Shown here piece after piece: positions 28,349 to 38,150 of a DNA stretch of 64,000 nt. Position 1 is the first letter of the stretch; every line of letters starts with the position of its first letter. The translations under genes and the position numbers were made by a program. The DNA comes from Variovorax sp. DXTD-1 (GTDB taxonomy: Bacteria > Pseudomonadota > Gammaproteobacteria > Burkholderiales > Burkholderiaceae_C), in the NCBI RefSeq assembly GCF_003984625.1, contig NZ_RWKH01000001.1, forward strand, positions 248,001 to 312,000, read 5' to 3'. Below the pieces are notes generated by a model. The model was given only the letters and a program-made list of their open reading frames with translations. It was not told where the DNA came from and did no database searches.

Positions 28349-29326
28349 TCAATCGACCCTTGCGCCGGTGGTCTTCACCACGGTTTCGTACTTGGAGAGC
28401 TCGCTCTTCATGAACGCGCCGAACTGCTCCGGCGAGCTCGCCACCGGCTCGGCCAGCAGCGTGGCAAAACGGGTCTTCGTTTCCGGTGCGTTGAGCGCCG
28501 CCACAAAGGCCTGGTTGAGCTTTGCGAGCACGTCGTGCGGTGTGCCGGCCGGTGCGACCAGCCCCCACCAGGTATCGATCGAAAAGCCCTTGAGCGTGTC
28601 GGCCACAGGCGGCACGTCGGGCATGGCGCTGCTGCGCTGCAAGGTGGTCACGGCAATGGCCTTGAGCTTGCCCGAGCGGATGTTCGGTGCCGCCGTGGCA
28701 AGGTTGTCGAAATTGAAGTCGACCTGGCCCGAGAGCAGCGCCAGTTGCGCCGGATTGCCGCCGTTGTACGGAATGTGCAGCGCGAAGATGCCGGCTTGCT
28801 TCTTGAACAGTTCGCCCGCGAGGTGCCCGGCGCTACCGTTGCCGCCGCTGCCGTAGTTGAGCTTGGCCGGGTTGGCCTTGGCGTAGCGGATCAGGTCGGC
28901 CACGGTGTTGATCTTCAGGCGCTGCGCCGTTTCCGCGTTCATTACCAGCACATTGGGTACGCGCACCATCTGCGTGATGGGCGCGAAGTCGCTGGCCGCG
29001 TTGAACGGAATCTTGCTGTAGAGCCACGGATTGACCGCATGCGTGGCCGTGGCCGCAATGCCGATGGTGAGCCCGTCAGGCGCGGCCTTGGCCACCGCGT
29101 CGGCGCCGATGTTGCCGCCCGCGCCCGGCTTGTTGTCGATGATGACCGTGCCCAGGGTGTCCTTCACGCGCTCGGCCAGGATGCGGGCCGTCACGTCGAT
29201 CGGGCCGCCCGCGGCGTACGGCACCACAAGGCGGATCGGGCGCTGCTGCTGCGCTGCGGCCTGGCCGGTGGCAAGCAGTGCGGCGGCGCTTGCGAGGAGG
29301 GTGATGAGGAAGTGTCTCGTTTTCAT
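28349..29326 (-). CDS. Bug/TctC family tripartite tricarboxylate transporter receptor
   Basis: 325 residues from the ATG at 29326. A signal peptide ends in QAAA before Q26, so the protein is periplasmic. Mature sequence follows the Bug fold: RPIRLVVPYAAGGPIDVTAR at the start, KPGAGGNIGADAVAKAAPDG, and HIPYNGGNPAQLALLSGQVD. These receptors bind carboxylates and related acids for TctAB carriers, but no tctA or tctB gene is in the window, the usual orphan situation in this order. It converges with livF and follows the flavoprotein gene at 29358-30425 by 31 bases on the same strand. The ligand is unknown. Confidence 0.9.
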   Translation of the reverse strand: MKTRHFLITLLASAAALLATGQAAAQQQRPIRLVVPYAAGGPIDVTARILAERVKDTLGTVIIDNKPGAGGNIGADAVAKAAPDGLTIGIAATATHAVNPWLYSKIPFNAASDFAPITQMVRVPNVLVMNAETAQRLKINTVADLIRYAKANPAKLNYGSGGNGSAGHLAGELFKKQAGIFALHIPYNGGNPAQLALLSGQVDFNFDNLATAAPNIRSGKLKAIAVTTLQRSSAMPDVPPVADTLKGFSIDTWWGLVAPAGTPHDVLAKLNQAFVAALNAPETKTRFATLLAEPVASSPEQFGAFMKSELSKYETVVKTTGARVD

Positions 29327-29357
29327 TTTTCTGTGTTGTCCAAGGGAGGCAGGCCGA

Positions 29358-30425
29358 TCAGGGCAGCGCCTTGTCGGCCTCGGTGGTGAACGCGTCGGCA
29401 AAGAATTCTTCTTCGGGAAGGCCGGCCAACGCCACGTAGTCGTGCTTGGCCGAATCGACCACGATCGGCGCGCCGCAGGCGTACACCTGATGGCCAGAAA
29501 GGTCGGCAAAGTCTTCCAGCACTGCCCGATGGACGAAGCCCGTGCGGCCGGTCCAGTTGTCTTCCGGTGTGGCGTTGGAAACGACCGGCACGTAGCGCAG
29601 GTTCGGCATTTCCGCCAACTGCTCGCGCACCCAGTCGTCCATGTACAGGTCTTCGGGCCGGCGGCCGCCCCAGTAGAGCGCGGCCGGCCGGTCGATGCCC
29701 TTGAACTTCATGTGTTCGAGAAGCGCCTTGATGGGCGCGAAGCCCGTACCGGAGGCCAGCAGGATCATCGGCTTGCTGGAGTCTTCGCGCAGGAAAAAGC
29801 TGCCGTACGGGCCTTCGATGCGAAGGATCTCCTTTTCCTTCATCACGCCGAACACGTGATCGGTGAACTTGCCGCCCGGCAAATGCCGCAGGTGCAGTTC
29901 GATGCCTGTGCCGGGTCCGGCGGACAGCGTGTGCGGCGCATTGGCCATCGAATAGCTGCGGCGCGCGCCGTCGCGCAGGATGAATTCCACGTACTGGCCC
30001 GCGTGGAACTGCAGCGGCTCGCCGGCCGGCAACTGCAGGCGCAGCTTCATCACGTCGTGTGACAGGCGCGTGAGCGCCAGCACCCGCACGGGCATCTTGC
30101 GGATTGGAAAAGCACCGGCTTCCGTGACCTGGCGCGACTCGAGCACCACGTCGCTCTTGGCATGGGCGCAGCAGGTCAGCACGAAGCCGGCCAGCTGCTC
30201 CTCGGCGCTCAGGGCCTTGCTCTGGTGCGGCCCCAGCTCCACCTCGCCTGAGAGCTTCTTGCACTTGCAAGAGCCGCAGGCGCCGTCCTTGCAGCCATAG
30301 GGAAGGCCGATGCCTTGCCGGATGCCGGCCGCGAGAATGGTTTCGTCGCCATGCACCACGAAATGACGCCCGCTGGGCTCGACGGTGATGGAAAAGCCCG
30401 CGTCATGCGGCGCTGCAACAGTCAT
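29358..30425 (-). CDS. 2Fe-2S ferredoxin/FAD/NAD reductase flavoprotein (CDP-6-deoxy-glucoseen reductase-like)
   Basis: 355 residues. An N-terminal plant-type ferredoxin domain has the cluster cysteines Cys45, Cys50, Cys53 (GCKDGACGSC) and Cys85. The reductase half binds FAD (RRSYSMANAP) and NAD(P) (ILLASGTGFAPIKALLEHM) and ends with the YACGAPIVVD segment. Databases often name such proteins CDP-6-deoxy-delta-3,4-glucoseen reductase, but in betaproteobacteria the gene is rarely near sugar synthesis genes and more likely feeds electrons to an oxygenase or other acceptor. Here no oxygenase partner is adjacent. It diverges from the epimerase gene across 64 bases. Confidence 0.85.
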   Translation of the reverse strand: MTVAAPHDAGFSITVEPSGRHFVVHGDETILAAGIRQGIGLPYGCKDGACGSCKCKKLSGEVELGPHQSKALSAEEQLAGFVLTCCAHAKSDVVLESRQVTEAGAFPIRKMPVRVLALTRLSHDVMKLRLQLPAGEPLQFHAGQYVEFILRDGARRSYSMANAPHTLSAGPGTGIELHLRHLPGGKFTDHVFGVMKEKEILRIEGPYGSFFLREDSSKPMILLASGTGFAPIKALLEHMKFKGIDRPAALYWGGRRPEDLYMDDWVREQLAEMPNLRYVPVVSNATPEDNWTGRTGFVHRAVLEDFADLSGHQVYACGAPIVVDSAKHDYVALAGLPEEEFFADAFTTEADKALP

Positions 30426-30489
30426 CGGTATTCTTCGGCTTGTTTCAGCCTGTGGCAGAAAAGAGAAAAAAGGGAAAGGAAACCGGATT

Positions 30490-31422
30490 TTGCCTTCAAT
30501 CAATAGCCCTTCCGGCGCGCTGCCGGCGCGCTTCCGCCGCGAGCGCCTGCTCATTGTCGGTTGCGGAGACGTCGGCCAGCGCGTGGCCCGCGATCTGCGC
30601 GGCCGCATGCAGCTGGTGGCGCTCACTTCATCGGCTGAGCGGGTGCAGGCGCTGCGGGCCGCCGGCATCCGTCCGCTCGTGGGCGATCTTGACGATCCCG
30701 CCACGCTTCGCCGGCTGGCCGGCGTGGCCACCCGCGTGCTGCACCTGGCGCCGCCGGCCCGCGACGGCGGCGCCGCCTGGTGGCGCGACCAGCGCACCAC
30801 CGCGCTGGCGCGTGCACTGCGGCTGCGTTCCACGCCGCTCGCGTTCGTCTATGGCTCCACCAGCGGGGTTTACGGCGACTGCGGCGGTGCGCGCGTGAGC
30901 GAAACGCGCACGGTGCGACCCGATACACCCCGTGCCCACCGCCGCGTGGACGCCGAGCGCGCCGTGCGCTGGCTCGGCCGCAGTGCGGGCGTGCGCGCGA
31001 GCATCCTGCGCATTCCGGGCATCTATGCGCCCGACCGGGAGGGCGGCACACCGCGCCAGCGCTTGCAGCGTGGCACGCCCGTGCTGCGGCGCGAGGACGA
31101 CGTGTTCACCAGCCACATTCATGCCGACGATCTTGCGCGCGCCTGCGTGGCGGCGCTGTTCCGTGGCCGGCCGCAGCGCATCGTGCATGCCGCCGACGAC
31201 ACCGAGCTGCGCATGGGCGACTACATCGACCTGGCCGCGGACATGTACGGCATGCCGCGCCCTCCGCGCGTGGCCCGCGACGAAGCCGAGCGCCAGTTGC
31301 CGCTGCAATTGCTGAGTTTCATGGGGGAATCGCGCAGGCTGGACAACACGCGGCTCAAGCGCGAGCTGCGCGTGCGGCTTGCGCATCCGACGGTGCATAC
31401 AGGGCTGCGCGAGGCGGCCTGA
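30490..31422 (+). CDS. NAD(P)-dependent SDR / epimerase-type protein
   Basis: 310 residues from a TTG start with AGGGAAAGGA 9 bases upstream. The extended SDR Rossmann fold starts RLLIVGCGDVGQRVARDL, and YGSTSGVYGDCGG holds the active-site region, although the canonical YxxxK lysine is not obvious. The protein resembles YeeZ-type NAD-dependent epimerase/dehydratase-like proteins of unknown substrate. The C-terminal half contains TPRQRLQRGTPVLRREDDVF and TSHIHADDLARACVAAL, typical of the group. It diverges from the ferredoxin reductase and converges on tRNA-Leu 16 bases later. Confidence 0.78.
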   Translation: MPSINSPSGALPARFRRERLLIVGCGDVGQRVARDLRGRMQLVALTSSAERVQALRAAGIRPLVGDLDDPATLRRLAGVATRVLHLAPPARDGGAAWWRDQRTTALARALRLRSTPLAFVYGSTSGVYGDCGGARVSETRTVRPDTPRAHRRVDAERAVRWLGRSAGVRASILRIPGIYAPDREGGTPRQRLQRGTPVLRREDDVFTSHIHADDLARACVAALFRGRPQRIVHAADDTELRMGDYIDLAADMYGMPRPPRVARDEAERQLPLQLLSFMGESRRLDNTRLKRELRVRLAHPTVHTGLREAA

Positions 31423-31438
31423 ATGCCAGTCGAAAATA

Positions 31439-31523
31439 TGGTGCCCGGGGCCGGAATCGAACCGGCACACCTTTCGGTGGGGGATTTTGAGTCCCCTGCG
31501 TCTACCAATTTCACCACCCGGGC
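31439..31523 (-). tRNA. tRNA-Leu (anticodon CAA)
   Basis: 85 bases including an encoded CCA. The acceptor stem is GCCCGGG/CCCGGGC; the D arm contains GAAATTGGTAGAC; the anticodon stem GGGGA/TCCCC holds loop CTCAAAA with anticodon CAA, reading UUG. A variable arm (ACCGAAAGGT) and the T arm GCCGGTTCGAATCCGGC complete the class II tRNA-Leu fold. Confidence 0.97.
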
Positions 31524-31590
31524 AGGGTTCTGAACGAAGCCCAAAATTATGGCACAGTGGGAAAATGACTTGCCCCCACGCTCATTACTT

Positions 31591-32493
31591 ATGAATTATC
31601 CGACGATCGAAGACGCCATCGGCAAGACCCCCTTGGTGGCACTGCAACGCATCGATGCCGCCGAAAACGCCAAGCGCGGCAACGTGATCCTCGGCAAGCT
31701 GGAAGGCAACAATCCCGCGGGTTCGGTCAAAGACCGGCCCGCCCTTTCGATGATCAAGCGCGCCGAGGAGCGCGGTGAAATCAAGCCTGGCGACACGCTG
31801 ATCGAAGCCACTTCGGGCAACACCGGCATTGCGCTGGCCATGGCTGCGGCCATCAAGGGCTACCGCATGGTGCTGATCATGCCGGAGGACCTGTCCGTGG
31901 AACGCGCTCAGACCATGAAGGCCTTCGGCGCCGAGCTGGTGCTCACGCCCAAGAGCGGCGGCATGGAATACGCGCGAGACCTGGCCGAGCAGATGGTGAC
32001 GCAGGGAAAGGGCCGGGTGCTCGACCAGTTTGCCAACCCTGACAACCCGCGCATCCACTACGAGACCACCGGCCCTGAAATCTGGGCCGACACCAAGGGC
32101 AAGATCACGCATTTCGTGAGCGCCATGGGCACCACCGGCACCATCACCGGCGTCTCGCGCTTCCTCAAGGAAAAGAACCCCGCGGTGCGCATCATCGGTG
32201 CGCAGCCGGCCGAGGGCTCGCGCATTCCGGGCATTCGCAAATGGCCGGCAGAATACCTGCCCAAGATCTACGACGCGAGCCGGGTCGATGAAGAAATCAG
32301 CGTGAGCCAGGACAACGCCGAAGAAATGTGCCGGCGCCTCGCGCGCGAAGAGGGCATCTTCGGTGGCATTTCCGCGGCCGGTGCGCTGTGGGTGGCGCTC
32401 GAGGTTGCAAAGACGGTCGAAAACGCCACCATCGTGTTCGTCGTGTGCGACCGCGGCGACCGTTATCTTTCGACCGGCGTGTTCCCCGCCTGA
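31591..32493 (+). CDS. cysM: Cysteine synthase B (O-acetylserine sulfhydrylase)
   Basis: 300 residues from the ATG at 31591. The PLP lysine lies in NNPAGSVKDRPALSM, the substrate-binding loop is ATSGNTGIALAMAA and the phosphate loop SAMGTTGTITGVSRFL. CysM makes cysteine from O-acetylserine, using sulfide or thiosulfate. The next two genes are a Nudix hydrolase and a TusA-type sulfur carrier, spaced 9 bases and overlapping by 11 bases, so sulfur assimilation genes appear to share one transcript. The start 14 codons upstream (31549) lacks homology. Confidence 0.94.
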   Translation: MNYPTIEDAIGKTPLVALQRIDAAENAKRGNVILGKLEGNNPAGSVKDRPALSMIKRAEERGEIKPGDTLIEATSGNTGIALAMAAAIKGYRMVLIMPEDLSVERAQTMKAFGAELVLTPKSGGMEYARDLAEQMVTQGKGRVLDQFANPDNPRIHYETTGPEIWADTKGKITHFVSAMGTTGTITGVSRFLKEKNPAVRIIGAQPAEGSRIPGIRKWPAEYLPKIYDASRVDEEISVSQDNAEEMCRRLAREEGIFGGISAAGALWVALEVAKTVENATIVFVVCDRGDRYLSTGVFPA

Positions 32494-32502
32494 CAGAAGC
32501 CC

Positions 32503-33081
32503 ATGCCCCATCCCAAGTTCTGCCAGGCCTGCGCCACGCCGCTCGAATGGATCGCGCTGATGGAGGACGGCGGCGCCAAGGAGCGCCTGCGCTGCCCCAA
32601 CTGCGGCCACACCCACTGGAACAACCCCACGCCCGTGCTCGCGGCCATCGTCGAATACCGCGGCCAGGTGCTGCTGGCGCGAAACGCCGCCTGGCCGGTG
32701 AAGATGTATGCGCTGATCACCGGCTTCATGGAAGCCGGCGAAACGCCTGAAGAAGGCATTGCGCGCGAGGTGAAGGAAGAAACCAACCTCGACGTGAGCG
32801 CGACCAAGCTCGTCGGCGCCTACGACTTCCAGCGCATGAACCAGATCATCATCGCGTACCACGTGGTGGCCGACGGCGAGGTGAAGCTCTCGCCCGAGCT
32901 GCTGGACTACCGCCTCTACGACCTGCCCGATCTCAAGTGCTGGCCCGCCGGCACCGGCTACGCGCTGGCCGACTGGCTGCGCACGCGGGGACACGAGCCG
33001 GTGTTCTTTACAGCGGCGGAAAACGAAGAGCGGCGGCGCGGCCTGAACTTGCCGCCCGAGGAGCCGAAGCATGCAAATTGA
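32503..33081 (+). CDS. Nudix hydrolase with N-terminal zinc ribbon
   Basis: 192 residues. CQAC near residue 7 and CPNC near residue 32 form a zinc ribbon, as in NADH pyrophosphatase NudC and related proteins. The Nudix box is complete, GFMEAGETPEEGIAREVKEE, with the REVKEE catalytic helix. The substrate is probably an NDP-linked compound; the protein is shorter than NudC, so a NudC call is not made. It lies between cysM and the TusA-like gene and overlaps the latter by 11 bases, implying translational coupling. Confidence 0.85.
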   Translation: MPHPKFCQACATPLEWIALMEDGGAKERLRCPNCGHTHWNNPTPVLAAIVEYRGQVLLARNAAWPVKMYALITGFMEAGETPEEGIAREVKEETNLDVSATKLVGAYDFQRMNQIIIAYHVVADGEVKLSPELLDYRLYDLPDLKCWPAGTGYALADWLRTRGHEPVFFTAAENEERRRGLNLPPEEPKHAN

Positions 33082-33298
33082 TCGCGAACTCGACACGCGG
33101 GGCCTGAACTGCCCGCTGCCCATTCTCAAGGCGAAGAAATCGCTGAACGACATGGCCAGCGGCCAGCTGCTGAAGGTGGTGTCGACCGACCCGGGCTCGC
33201 TGCGCGACTTTCAGGCCTTCTCGCGCCAGACCGGCAACGAACTGGTCGAGCAGCAGACCGTCGGCAGCGACTTCATCCACGTGCTGAAGAGGCGCTGA
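33071..33298 (+). CDS. TusA/SirA family sulfur carrier protein
   Basis: 75 residues. RELDTRGLNCPLPILKAKKSL holds the catalytic Cys of the CPxP motif, and the rest matches the SirA/TusA two-layer fold. Members carry persulfide sulfur in tRNA thiolation, molybdenum cofactor or general sulfur trafficking. It overlaps the Nudix gene by 11 bases and is third in the cysM operon; a strong terminator follows. Which pathway it serves cannot be told from sequence alone. Confidence 0.9.
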   Translation: MQIDRELDTRGLNCPLPILKAKKSLNDMASGQLLKVVSTDPGSLRDFQAFSRQTGNELVEQQTVGSDFIHVLKRR

Positions 33299-33320
33299 GC
33301 AGCAGCAAAACTGGCCGGCA

Positions 33321-33355
33321 AAAAGAAAAGGGCCCCGCAGGGCCCCTTTTCTTTT
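33321..33355. terminator. Bidirectional terminator between tusA-like gene and galU
   Basis: AAAAGAAAAGGGCCC and GGGCCCCTTTTCTTTT form a long hairpin (one bulged C, loop CGCA) with A and T tracts on both sides. It serves both convergent genes. Confidence 0.9.
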
Positions 33356-33363
33356 TCTTTCTT

Positions 33364-34254
33364 TCAGAGCTCCAGGCTCTTCAAGTATTCGCGGAACTGT
33401 GCGCCCACTTCGGGGTGCGCCAGTGCAAGCTCCACGGAGGCCTGCAGAAAGCCTTCCTTGCTGCCGCAGTCGTAGCGGATGCCCTTGTAGGCATAGGCAT
33501 AGACCGATTCCTTCTTCATCAGCGACGCAATGCCGTCCGTGAGCTGGATCTCGCCGCCCGCGCCCTTGGGTTGGTTGCGGATTTCATCGAACACGCCGGG
33601 CGTGAGGATGTAGCGGCCCGCCACGCCGAGGCGCGATGGTGCCTTGTCCGGCGATGGCTTCTCGATCATGCGGTCGACCTTCACGAGATCGTCACCGATG
33701 GATTCGCCGGCCACGATGCCGTAGCGCTTCACGTGCTCGAGCGGCACTTCCTGCACCGCAAGCACCGAGGCGCCCAGCTTGCCGAAGGCAGCCGTCATCT
33801 GCGCGAGCACCGGTGCGCCACCCACCGGGCCGACCATCAAGTCGTCGGCCAGCAGCACGGCAAAAGGTTCGTTGCCGACCAGATGTTCGGCGCACAGCAC
33901 CGCATGGCCAAGGCCCAGCATGCGCGGTTGGCGCACGTAGGAGCAGGTCATGTCGTCGGGCATCACCGAGCGCGCAATGTCGAGCAATGCGTGCTTGCCG
34001 CTGGCTTCGAGTTGGCTCTCGAGCTCGTAGGCGGTGTCGTAGTGGTCTTCGATGGCACGTTTGTTTCGGCCAGTTACGAAAATCATGTCGCGAATGCCCG
34101 CCGCGTAGGCTTCCTCAACCGCGTATTGGATGAGTGGCTTGTCGACAACCGGCAGCATTTCCTTTGGCTGCGCCTTGGTGGCGGGCAGAAAGCGGGTGCC
34201 GAAACCTGCAACAGGAAATACGGCCTTGCGGATGCGTGTCGAGGGAGTGGGCAT
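33364..34254 (-). CDS. galU: UTP-glucose-1-phosphate uridylyltransferase
   Basis: 296 residues from the ATG at 34254; a TTG two codons earlier is possible. The nucleotidyltransferase signature [18 protein letters not shown] is followed by [13 protein letters not shown], and [14 protein letters not shown] and LADDLM hold the metal and sugar-binding region. GalU makes UDP-glucose for lipopolysaccharide, exopolysaccharide and related glycans. It stands alone, between the terminator shared with the TusA-like gene and the valS 3' end about 105 bases away. Full length for the family. Confidence 0.95.
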   Translation of the reverse strand: MPTPSTRIRKAVFPVAGFGTRFLPATKAQPKEMLPVVDKPLIQYAVEEAYAAGIRDMIFVTGRNKRAIEDHYDTAYELESQLEASGKHALLDIARSVMPDDMTCSYVRQPRMLGLGHAVLCAEHLVGNEPFAVLLADDLMVGPVGGAPVLAQMTAAFGKLGASVLAVQEVPLEHVKRYGIVAGESIGDDLVKVDRMIEKPSPDKAPSRLGVAGRYILTPGVFDEIRNQPKGAGGEIQLTDGIASLMKKESVYAYAYKGIRYDCGSKEGFLQASVELALAHPEVGAQFREYLKSLEL

Positions 34255-34360
34255 GGACAAATTGGGCGTCGGTTCGTTCGGTTGAAGAATAAGGTCTTAC
34301 AGTCAACGGCGGCGCAAAAGCCGCCGTTGCCATGCTAAACCCTGACCCGACCCAAGTGTG

Positions 34361-37258
34361 TCAGCCGAGGCGCACAAGCTGGTCCCGCAGGCGCTCCATC
34401 GTGGTGCTGAAATCGGTCAGGCGCTTGCGCTCCTGCTCGATCACGGTGGGAGGTGCCTTAGCTACAAAGGCCTCATTTCCCAGCTTGCTGTTCACTTTGA
34501 GGATCTCGCCCTCGATGCGAGCAATTTCCTTGCCGATGCGGGCACGTTCGGCCGCTTTGTCGATTTCCATGTGCAGGCACAGGCGTGCCGAGCCGACCAC
34601 GGCCACGGGCGCTGCTTCAGCCGCCGCAGACCACGAAGCCTCGTCGTCGAAGACCTTCACCTCCTTGAGCTTGGCCAGGGCCTGCAGCACCGGCGCTGAG
34701 TCGCGCAGGAACGCCGCGCCTTCGGCATCGTCGGCCACCGCGTAGAGCGGCAGGCGCACCGCAGGCGACACGTTCATTTCGCCGCGCAAGGTGCGGCAGG
34801 CGTCGACCAGCGCCTTCAGCCGTGCCACATGCGCTTCGGCCGCTTCGTCGATCTTTTCCGGCTGGCTCTTCGGATAGGCCGCCACCATGATCGATTCGCC
34901 TTCGCGCCCAGCGACGGGCGCCACTTTCTGCCAAAGCTCTTCGGTGATGAATGGAATCACCGGATGTGCAAGCCGCAGCAGCGCTTCGAGCGTGCGGATC
35001 AGCGTGCGGCGCGTGGCGCGTTTTTGCGAATCGTCGCCGGTCTGAATCTGCACCTTGGCAATTTCCAGGTACCAGTCGCAGAACTCGTCCCATGCAAACT
35101 GGTAGATGGCGTTGGCCACGTTGTCGAGACGGTATTCCTCGAAGCCCTTGGCCACCTCGGCCTCGACGCGCTGCAACTGCGACGCGATCCAGAAATCGGC
35201 GCGGCTGAATTTCAGGTAGCCGTGGGCCGGGCCGCCGACCGCGCACTCTTCCTTGGTGTGCTCGCGCAGGCCGCAATCCTGGCCCTCGCAGTTCATCAGC
35301 ACGAAGCGCGTGGCGTTCCAGAGCTTGTTGCAGAAGTTGCGATAGCCCTCGCAGCGCTTGCTGTCGAAGTTGATGCTGCGGCCCAGCGATGCGAGCGATG
35401 CAAAGGTGAAGCGCAGCGCATCGGCGCCGAAGGCCGGAATGCCGTCCGGAAATTCTTTTTGCGTGTTCTTGCGCACTGCGGGTGCGGTCTCGGGCTTGCG
35501 CAAGCCCTGCGTGCGCTTGTCGAGCAGCTCGGGCAGCGCAATGCCGTCGATCAGGTCCACCGGGTCGAGCACGTTGCCCTCGGACTTGCTCATCTTCTTG
35601 CCCTGCGCATCGCGCACCAGGCCGTGGATGTACACGTCCCTGAACGGCACCTTGCCGGTGAAGTGCTTGGTCATCATGATCATCCGGGCGACCCAGAAGA
35701 AGATGATGTCGTAGCCCGTCACCAGCACGCTCGAGGGCAGGTACAGCTCCAGGTCTTTGGTCTTCTCTGGCCAGCCAAGCGAAGAGAAGGGCACCAGCGC
35801 CGACGAATACCAGGTGTCGAGCACGTCTTCGTCGCGGCGCAGCTTCTTGCCCGGCGCCTTGGCCTCGGCCTCCGCCTCGTCGTGCGCCACGTACACATTG
35901 CCTTCGTCGTCGTACCAGGCCGGGATCTGGTGGCCCCACCAGAGCTGGCGCGAGATGGTCCAGTCCTGGATGTTCTCCATCCAGTGGTTGTAGGTGTTGA
36001 CCCAGTTCTCGGGCACGAAGCGCACCTCGCCGGTCTTCACCACGTCGATGGCCTTCTGCGCGATCGACTGGCCGTCGGCGCCAGGCCGCGTCATGGCCAC
36101 GTACCACTGGTCGGTGAGCATCGGCTCGACAATGGCGCCCGAGCGTGCGCAGCGCGGCACCATCAGCTTGTGCTTCTTCACCTCGACCATGAGACCGAGC
36201 GCCTCGAGGTCGGCCACGACGGCCTTGCGCGCCACGAAGCGGTCCATGCCGCGGTACTTCTCGGGCGCGTTGTCGTTGATGGTCGCGTCGAGCGTTAGGA
36301 TGCCGATCAGCTCGAGCTTGTGCCGCTGGCCGACCGCGTAGTCGTTGTAGTCGTGCGCGGGCGTCACCTTGACCACTCCGGTGCCGAATTCCTTGTCGAC
36401 ATAGTCGTCGGCAATGATGGGGATCAGGCGGTCCACCAGCGGCAGCTTCACGCGCTGGCCGATCAGGTGCTTGTAGCGCTCGTCTGCGGGGTGAACCATC
36501 ACCGCCGTGTCGCCGAGCATGGTTTCAGGGCGGGTGGTGGCCACAGTGAGCGTGCCGCTGCCATCCTCGAGCGGATAGGCGATGTGCCAGAGCGAGCCGT
36601 CTTCCTCTTCGCTTTCGACTTCGAGATCGCTCACCGACGTCTTGAGCACCGGGTCCCAGTTGCCCAGGCGCTTGCCGCGGTAGATCAGGCCTTCTTCATA
36701 CAGCGAGACGAAGGTTTGCGTGACCACCTTCGACAGGTCGTCGTCCATCGTGAAGTATTCGCGGCTCCAGTCGACCGTGTCGCCCATGCGGCGCATCTGG
36801 CCCGTAATGGTGTTGCCGCTCTTTTCCTTCCACTCCCACACCTTGGCAACGAAGTTCTTGCGCGCCTCGGCGGGCGTGGGGCCCATGTCGTGGCGGCTGA
36901 TCTTCTGTTCCTGCAGCTGCCGCTCCACCACGATCTGCGTTGCAATGCCCGCATGGTCGGTGCCCGGCACCCACAGCGTGTTGTCGCCCTTCATGCGGTG
37001 GTAGCGCGTGAGGCTGTCCATGATGGTCTGGTTGAACGCATGCCCCATGTGCAGCGTGCCCGTCACGTTGGGCGGCGGCAGCTGAATGGCGAAGGAATCG
37101 GCGCCTTCCTTGGGCTGCTGGGTGCCGCGGAAGCCTGCCTTGGCATAGCCGCGTTTTTCCCACTCCGGGCCCCAGTGCGCCTCGATGGCGGCGGGTTCGA
37201 ACGATTTGGACAGGCTGTCCAGTCCAGGTTGGGCGGTGGGAGTGGTGGATTCGCTCAT
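34361..37258 (-). CDS. valS: Valyl-tRNA synthetase
   Basis: 965 residues from the ATG at 37258. HIGH-type HMGH is at 70-73 and KMSKS at 555-559 in [13 protein letters not shown]. Core phrases include [17 protein letters not shown] and [17 protein letters not shown]. The last 70 residues form the coiled-coil arm ([16 protein letters not shown]). ValS charges tRNA-Val and edits threonine. The track-independent alternative start 7 codons upstream (MPFCILP) shows no homology. It diverges from yaaA across about 110 bases. Confidence 0.97.
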   Translation of the reverse strand: MSESTTPTAQPGLDSLSKSFEPAAIEAHWGPEWEKRGYAKAGFRGTQQPKEGADSFAIQLPPPNVTGTLHMGHAFNQTIMDSLTRYHRMKGDNTLWVPGTDHAGIATQIVVERQLQEQKISRHDMGPTPAEARKNFVAKVWEWKEKSGNTITGQMRRMGDTVDWSREYFTMDDDLSKVVTQTFVSLYEEGLIYRGKRLGNWDPVLKTSVSDLEVESEEEDGSLWHIAYPLEDGSGTLTVATTRPETMLGDTAVMVHPADERYKHLIGQRVKLPLVDRLIPIIADDYVDKEFGTGVVKVTPAHDYNDYAVGQRHKLELIGILTLDATINDNAPEKYRGMDRFVARKAVVADLEALGLMVEVKKHKLMVPRCARSGAIVEPMLTDQWYVAMTRPGADGQSIAQKAIDVVKTGEVRFVPENWVNTYNHWMENIQDWTISRQLWWGHQIPAWYDDEGNVYVAHDEAEAEAKAPGKKLRRDEDVLDTWYSSALVPFSSLGWPEKTKDLELYLPSSVLVTGYDIIFFWVARMIMMTKHFTGKVPFRDVYIHGLVRDAQGKKMSKSEGNVLDPVDLIDGIALPELLDKRTQGLRKPETAPAVRKNTQKEFPDGIPAFGADALRFTFASLASLGRSINFDSKRCEGYRNFCNKLWNATRFVLMNCEGQDCGLREHTKEECAVGGPAHGYLKFSRADFWIASQLQRVEAEVAKGFEEYRLDNVANAIYQFAWDEFCDWYLEIAKVQIQTGDDSQKRATRRTLIRTLEALLRLAHPVIPFITEELWQKVAPVAGREGESIMVAAYPKSQPEKIDEAAEAHVARLKALVDACRTLRGEMNVSPAVRLPLYAVADDAEGAAFLRDSAPVLQALAKLKEVKVFDDEASWSAAAEAAPVAVVGSARLCLHMEIDKAAERARIGKEIARIEGEILKVNSKLGNEAFVAKAPPTVIEQERKRLTDFSTTMERLRDQLVRLG

Positions 37259-37366
37259 GGGGAGAATGCAAAACGGCACCCGCGGGTGCCGTCGGTCACA
37301 GGGTGGGAATGGTGCTGATTTTACCGGGGAGGTATCCCGTCATCGGCGCGCCCGATAATTCCGCGA

Positions 37367-38149
37367 ATGCTGTTTCTGCTCTCCCCTGCGAAGTCGCTCG
37401 ACTACGACACGCCCGTTCCCGATGAAATCCCGGCCACCAAACCCCATTTCGAGGCCCCGCGCGGCCCTTCGGCCGAACTGATCAAGCTGCTGCGCGAGAA
37501 GTCGCCGCAGCAGATCTCGGAGCTCATGCACCTGTCGGACAAGCTCTCCACCCTCAACGTGGCCCGCTACCACGCCTGGGCCGGCAAAAGCACGCCGAAG
37601 AACGCCCGCCAGGCGGCCTTCGCGTTCGACGGCGACGTGTACGGCGGCCTCGATGCCCGCTCGCTGACCCCCGCGCAGCTGGCCTGGGCGCAGGAGCGCG
37701 TCTGCATCCTGAGCGGCCTCTACGGCCTGTTGCGCCCGCTCGACCTGCTGCAGCCGTATCGCCTGGAGATGGGCACGCCGCTTGCCAATCGGCATGGCAA
37801 GGACTTGTATGCCTTCTGGGGCTCGCGCATCGCGGAGCACCTCAACCAGCGCCTGGCGGCGGACCGCACGCCCGTGGTCGTGAATGTCGCGTCGCAGGAA
37901 TACTTCAAGTCGATCGACAAGAAGGCGCTCAAGGCGCGCGTGGTCGAATGCGTGTTCGAGGAGTGGAAGGGCGACAGGTACAAGATCGTGAGCTTCTATG
38001 CCAAGCGCGCCCGCGGCCTGCTCGCGCGCTGGGCGGTGCTGCACAAGGCCGCGACGCCCAAGGCGCTGGAAAAGTTCGATCTCGAGGGTTATGGTTTCGA
38101 CGCCGAGGTATCGACGGCCGAAAAGCTGGTGTTCAGAAGGAAGACTTGA
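37367..38149 (+). CDS. yaaA: Peroxide stress protein YaaA
   Basis: 260 residues, full length for the YaaA (DUF328) family. Hallmarks are LFLLSPAKSLDY at the N-terminus, AFDGDVYGGLDA, LSGLYGLLRPLDL and VVNVASQEYFKSI. In Escherichia coli YaaA limits intracellular iron and protects against hydrogen peroxide. Here it begins a four-gene run (yaaA, 2OG oxygenase, hydrolase, queF) with 1, 9 and -4 base gaps, so co-transcription is very likely. Diverges from valS. Confidence 0.93.
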   Translation: MLFLLSPAKSLDYDTPVPDEIPATKPHFEAPRGPSAELIKLLREKSPQQISELMHLSDKLSTLNVARYHAWAGKSTPKNARQAAFAFDGDVYGGLDARSLTPAQLAWAQERVCILSGLYGLLRPLDLLQPYRLEMGTPLANRHGKDLYAFWGSRIAEHLNQRLAADRTPVVVNVASQEYFKSIDKKALKARVVECVFEEWKGDRYKIVSFYAKRARGLLARWAVLHKAATPKALEKFDLEGYGFDAEVSTAEKLVFRRKT

Positions 38150-38150
38150 T